Shown here: one piece after another, positions 59,868 through 64,000 of the stretch
Numbering within the stretch: position 1 is the stretch's first letter
Layout of the letters: each line of letters begins with the position of its first letter
Source of the DNA: Nicotiana tabacum
Lineage: Eukaryota > Streptophyta > Magnoliopsida > Solanales > Solanaceae
Assembly (NCBI RefSeq): GCF_000715075.1
Contig: NC_134096.1
Span: 35,909,804-35,973,803, forward strand
Reading direction: 5' to 3'
Length of the DNA: 64,000 nt
Notes under the pieces: generated by a model
Told to the model about the DNA's origin: nothing
Database searches by the model: none
What the model saw: the letters and a program-made list of their open reading frames with translations, nothing else
Translations under genes and position numbers: made by a program

Positions 59868-61400
59868 TATTCAAACAAGTAAGTATACTTCTTCTTCATT
59901 TCTTCCTCGGCCTCCCACGTGGCCTCTTCAACCTGCTGGTTTCGCCATAACACTTTCACGGAGGCAATTTCCTTATTCCCCAACTTTCAAAATTGTCTAT
60001 CAAGAATGGCAACTGGAATTTCTTCATATGACAATTCTTCACTAACCTCAATAGTCTCAACCGGTACAATGGCTGACGGATCCCCAACTACCTTCTTCAA
60101 CATAGACACATTGAATACCGGGTGGACTAATGACATTTCGGGTGGTAGCTCAAGCTTGTATGCCACCTGGTCCATTCTCTGAATGATTTTGTACAACCCG
60201 ACATACCTCAGACTCAATTTTCCCTTTTTCCCAAACCGCATAATATCCTTCATGGGGGAAACCTTCAAGAATACCAAATCATCTTCTTTGAACTCTTCTA
60301 AGACATCAAAAATCCCAGTTTTCAACCGCTCCTTTATGGTCTTAACCTTCTCCATAGCCTGATACACGAGCTCTGGCCTTATCAGCTCAGTTTCCCCAAT
60401 CTCAAATCGCCTAATGGGAGATCTACATCTCCTACCATACAATGCCTCAAATGGTACCATCTGAATACTCGTATTAAAGTTGTTATTATAAGCAAACTCT
60501 ATGAGTGGCAAATGATCATCCCAGCTACCCCTGAAATCAAGAACACAAGCATGCAACATGTCCTCAAGTGTCTGAATAGTCCGCTCTACTTGCCCGTCAG
60601 TCGGTGGATGGAAGGCTGTACTAAGATTTACCTGAGTACCCAAACCTTGCTGAAATTTCTTCCAAACATTGGCCGTGAACTGAGCCCCTTGATCGAAAAT
60701 GATGGAAACCGGAGTGCCATGCAGCCTGACTATTTCCTTGATATACAACTGAGCATATTGTTCCATTGTGTCAATAAATTTAACTGGCAATAAGTGTGAT
60801 GATTTCGTGAGTCGATCCATGATCACCCAAATTGAGTCAAACTTGCGCGGAGTGCACGGTAATCCTACTACAAAATCCATATTAATCATTTCCCACTCCC
60901 ATATTGGAATTTCTATGTTCTGTACCAACCCACCAGGCCGTTGATGTTCGGCCTTCACTTGCTGACAATTCGGATAGCTTGCCACAAAATCCGCCACATT
61001 CCTTTTCATGTCATTCCACCAATAGATTTCCTTGAGGTCGTGATACATCTTTGTAGAGCCTGGATGCACGGAATATTGGGAAGCGTGAGCCTCAATCATG
61101 ATTCTTTCTCGGAGACCATCTACGTTCGGAACACATAGCCGCCCTTGGTACCTTAGTGTACCATCATCCATGCCAAGAATAAAAGCCATAGTTTTATGTT
61201 TTTGAATCCCTTCCTTTAGTTGTACCAAAAATGGATCGTTGTATTGCTTCTCTTTGACTTCCACAACAAGCGACGATTCAGCCCTATTTTGTACAATTAC
61301 TCCTCCTTCATTAGAGTCCATAAGACGAATTCCCAAACTAGCCAATCGATGAACTTCCTTGGCCAACAACCTTTGACATACCTCCAAGTGTGCCAAACTA
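59868..61400 (-). pseudogene. pol: Integrase of element 10
   Basis: The longest open stretch of the window (part of a 528-codon frame). Zinc region: HASQYSVHPGSTKMYHDL and FVASYPNCQQVKAEHQ, where the first Cys of the usual CPNC pair is Tyr. Core: IMDRLTKSSHLLPV, SIIFDQGAQFTANVW, DGQVERTIQTLEDML, so D, D and E are kept, although the usual SDRG is FDQG. Then EFAYNNNFNTSIQ and GKLSLRYVGLYKI, VHPVFNVSMLKKVVGDP. A TGA at 59987-59989 (Arg in relatives) cuts off the last 39 codons, which go on in frame to TAG at 59868. The protein would insert element DNA; the lost Cys suggests it is inactive. Confidence 0.93.
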
Positions 61401-62660
61401 CCCATATATTTCCGGCAAAGAGCATCCGCCACAACATTGGTTTTCCTCGAGTGATATAGAATATCGATGACGTAATCCTTGAGTAACTCAAGCCATCTTC
61501 TCTGCCTCAGATTCAACTCCTTTTGTTTTAAAATATATCTTATGGTCCGTGAATACATCAACATGGACCCCATACAAATAATGACGCCAAATCATCAATG
61601 CAAAAACGTCCGCCGCAAGTTCTAAGTCATGTGTTGGATAATGCTTTTCAAGATTCTTGAGTTGCCTAGAAGCATATGCTATAACCTTGCCTTGTTGCAT
61701 TAACACACACCCAAGCCTAATTCTTGAAGCATCACAATATACCACAAATTCATTTGTACCCTCTGGCAGGGTCAACACCGGCACTGTAGTCAATATCGAT
61801 TTCAACTCCTGGAAGCTCCTTTTACAAGCATCGGACCATTGGAACTTAACCGCTTTCTGAGTCAATTTAGTCAACGGAGATGAAAAAGTAGAAAACCCCT
61901 CCACAAACTTCTTGTAATACCCTACTAAGCCTGAGAAACTGCGAATCTCGGTTGGCGTTGTAATTCTAGGCCAATTCTTTACTGCTGAAATATTTTGAGG
62001 ATCAACCTTAATTCCTTCTCTAGAGACAACATGACCCAAGAATGTGACAGATTTGAGATAAAATTCGCAATTTGAAAAATTTGCATACAATTGGTGCAGA
62101 AGAAGAGTCTACAAAACTGCCCTGAGATGATCGGCATGGTCCTCTCGACCTCGTGAATACACAAGAATATCGTCAATGAATACTATCACAAAGGAGTCAA
62201 GGAAAGTCTTTAAAAATCGATTCATAAGATCCATGAAAGCCGCCGGGGAATTTGTTAGCCCAAAAGACATTACCAAAAATTCAAACTGCCCATACCGGGT
62301 TCTGAAAGTTGTTTTCGGAATATCCTACTCCGTGATCTTCAATTGGTGGTACCCGGATCGTAAATCAATTTTGGAGAAATACCTAGCACCCTGTAACTGA
62401 TCAAACAAATCATCTATTCTTGGTAACGGGTACCTATTTTTGTTTGTAACTTTGTTGATCTGCTGGTAGTCAATACACATCCTCAGCGATCTATCTTTCT
62501 TCCTTATAAAGAGAACCGGTGCATCCCATGGTGACACATTCAGTCGGATGAAACCCTTCTCTAACAAATCCTTCAATTGCTCTTTTAGCTCCTTCAACTC
62601 TGATGGTGCCATCCTGTAGGGTGGAATAGATATAGACTGCGTGCCTGGCATCACATCAAT
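61401..62660 (-). pseudogene. pol: Reverse transcriptase and RNase H of element 10
   Basis: [82 protein letters not shown] (first catalytic Asp), a stop after LKITE (62325), the region ending [15 protein letters not shown], and the catalytic FIDDIL box at 62163-62180. Linker: [20 protein letters not shown] and [11 protein letters not shown]. RNase [35 protein letters not shown], then a frameshift near 61550 before [15 protein letters not shown]. All polymerase catalytic Asp residues are present. Two or three lesions stop translation. Confidence 0.93.
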
Positions 62661-63250
62661 CCCAAAATCAATCTCCTTGTCTGGCGGAATCCAAAGGGAG
62701 CTCGTCTAGAAAGACCTCTGAAAATTCATTCAAAACTAGCACAGATACGAGTGTACGTGCCTCAGCAGTGGTGTCTGTAACTCGGACCAAGTGATAGATA
62801 CACCCCTTGTTAATCATCTTCGTGGCCTTAAGGTAAGAAATAAACCCACCCTTTGGCATCACATTATCCCCCTTCCACTCAACAACTGGCTCATTTCGAA
62901 ATTCAAACCTCACGGTTCTAGTTCGACAGTCGAGCTTAGCAAAACATGAATAAAGCCAATCCATCCCCATAATTACATCAAAATCGACCATCCCCAATTA
63001 AATGACATCGGCCACGGTGTCCTGACCATGTACCGTGACAACACAACCCCTATACACCCTTGCGGCCACAATAGACTCGACAACCGGAGTAGATACAGAG
63101 AACAGCTCATGAAGATGTTCCGGTTCTATCCCAAATTCAATAGCAACATAAGGGGTAACATAGGACAGGGTGGAACCGGGCTCAATAAGAGCATAAACAT
63201 CATGAGATTAGATAGTCAATATACCTGTGACGATATTTGGAGAAGCCTCT
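62661..63250 (-). pseudogene. Protease of element 10, active-site change
   Basis: Aspartic protease between gag and RT. The active-site loop reads ALIEPGSTLSYVTPYVA at about 63130-63190, with Glu where elements 3, 5 and 9 have Asp. A TAA at 63208-63210 (Gln in relatives) precedes it, and another TAA separates it from LGMVDFDVIMGMDWL. The RT linker [17 protein letters not shown] follows. Processing of the polyprotein would fail unless supplied by another element. Confidence 0.88.
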
Positions 63251-64000
63251 GCACTCTGGCGACCACTCATAGCATAGAAATGGTTGGGTCCTCCTGAACC
63301 CTGCGCACCACCCCTAGCTGCACCATGCCCTGCTGGTGCTGGACAACCTCGAGTTGGAGGGGGTGCTAAAGATGTAGCAGTTGCAGAACTAGATGGCTGT
63401 GTTGTGCCCCTGCCCACACCCTGGCGGGATGAACGACACTCCCTCTGAATATGACCCCTAATTCTGCACCCATAACATACCAGCATGTCCTGGTAGCAGA
63501 TACTCATATGTATACTCCCACACTTGGGGCATGGGGGCCTCTGCTGCAGCTGGAATCTCCCTTCTGATCAGCCCTGAATATGGGACCCCCTACTGTCCTG
63601 ATTGGGCCAGAAATGACTCCCTTGCTGCTGAATGTGCCCTGCTGGCAGTGCAATGGCTGAAGACTGAGCATAAGACTGGGATGGCCCTGATGACCCTCCC
63701 CTAAAAGCTGATCTCCCACCATAAATTAAATCCCCAGGGTTGCCCGCAGATCGGGCCTTACTGCTACCCTCTCGCTCCATCCTGTTCTTTAACTTTCGGG
63801 CCTTTATAGCTTGAGAAAACGCCACCATCTTACCATAGTTCATATCATAATTTAAGGCAGCTGTGGCAGCCTTATTAATAACCAAATGGCTAAGGCCCTG
63901 CACAAATCGACGCACTCTGGCCTCCATGGTGGGCATCATGTGAATAACATATTTTGACAGGCGCGAGAACTCTAAGTGATACTCCCACACACTCTTAATC
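63251..64000 (-). pseudogene. gag: gag of element 10, C-terminal part
   Basis: The gene continues past the window edge. Capsid end: VWEYHLEFSRLSKYVIHMMP, EARVRRFVQGLSHLVINKAA; then a basic linker KARKLKNRMEREGSSKARSA, a Gly/Ser/Gln-rich part with a frameshift near 63570, a first Cys/His cluster (CGSIHMSIC) and the knuckle CYGCRIRGHIQREC at 63436-63477, then a Pro/Gly linker to NIVTGILTI. It is organised as in element 3, its closest full-gag relative here. Confidence 0.87.

Noticed and set aside
59953..61573. Element 10 as a functional element
   Set aside because: Stops at 59987, 62325 and 63208, a frameshift near 61550, and protease and integrase residue losses.
1..64000. Endogenous pararetrovirus (known in Solanaceae genomes)
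   Set aside because: All RT, protease and gag motifs are accompanied by LTRs, integrase and iMet PBS of Ty3/gypsy type; no movement or coat protein region was seen.
1..64000. rRNA or tRNA genes, microRNA precursors
   Set aside because: No recognisable conserved rRNA stretches or tRNA cloverleafs; the inverted repeats found are transposon arms.

Overview
This window is a nest of plant LTR retrotransposons with no recognisable intact host gene. All identifiable coding sequence is Ty3/gypsy gag-pol. The primer-binding sites match the 3' end of plant initiator tRNA-Met (core TGGTATCAGAGC or its complement). LTRs are long (2.4-3.3 kb, one over 4 kb) and sit in AT-rich DNA. From memory of such repeats I infer a large Solanaceae genome, most likely Nicotiana; a search was not possible.

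Layout, numbering the elements 1-10 from left to right. Element 1 (+): end of pol 1-1929 and 3' LTR 1925-4609. Element 2 (+): right part of an LTR 4610-6345, PBS and short leader to about 6524. Element 3 (-): RT to gag 6525-8680 and 5' LTR 8901-11575. Element 4 (-): gag split into 11576-12499 and 22186-22559, with 5' LTR 22767-25487. It is interrupted by element 5 (-, 12500-22185), a three-LTR composite still flanked by a GCTTC target duplication. Positions 25488-29666 are the least repetitive part, AT-rich, with two inverted-repeat elements (26625-27566 and 27729-28737). Element 6 (-): an LTR (29667-31019 plus 41751-43403) and about 3 kb of non-coding internal DNA. Element 7 (+, 31020-41745) is inserted in that LTR: two 3 kb LTRs, ACACC duplications, a chimeric defective interior. 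A (+) gag-like coiled-coil remnant (46418-46850) is cut by LTR 8 (-, 46851 to about 51104), which carries a 39-bp satellite. Element 9 (+): LTR remnant, PBS and a short gag-protease gene to 53975. A 1.7 kb tandem duplication (53947-56849) of unidentified DNA plus an antisense pol piece follows. Element 10 (-): 3' LTR 57064-59507, then IN, RNase H, RT, protease and gag running off the right edge.

Every coding region is broken by nonsense codons, frameshifts or deletions. Element 10 is the most complete; no element here looks autonomous.

The most interesting signals are non-coding. (a) Five LTRs (1, 4, 6, 7, 8) share an architecture: a CG-rich dyad or short-repeat cluster, a GTAAGT about 100-120 bp later, a second GTAAGT 387-429 bp after that, and a short perfect hairpin with a conserved stem but changing loop 332-404 bp before the LTR end. 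In three of the five its right arm ends in GTGCAG preceded by pyrimidines or a comparable context, so it could be a splice acceptor. (b) Four elements keep a hairpin 17-20 bp before the 3' LTR, with a compensatory base-pair change in element 10. (c) Elements 5 and 9 share a short gag that lacks the capsid domain but keeps several zinc knuckles, as a non-autonomous family would.
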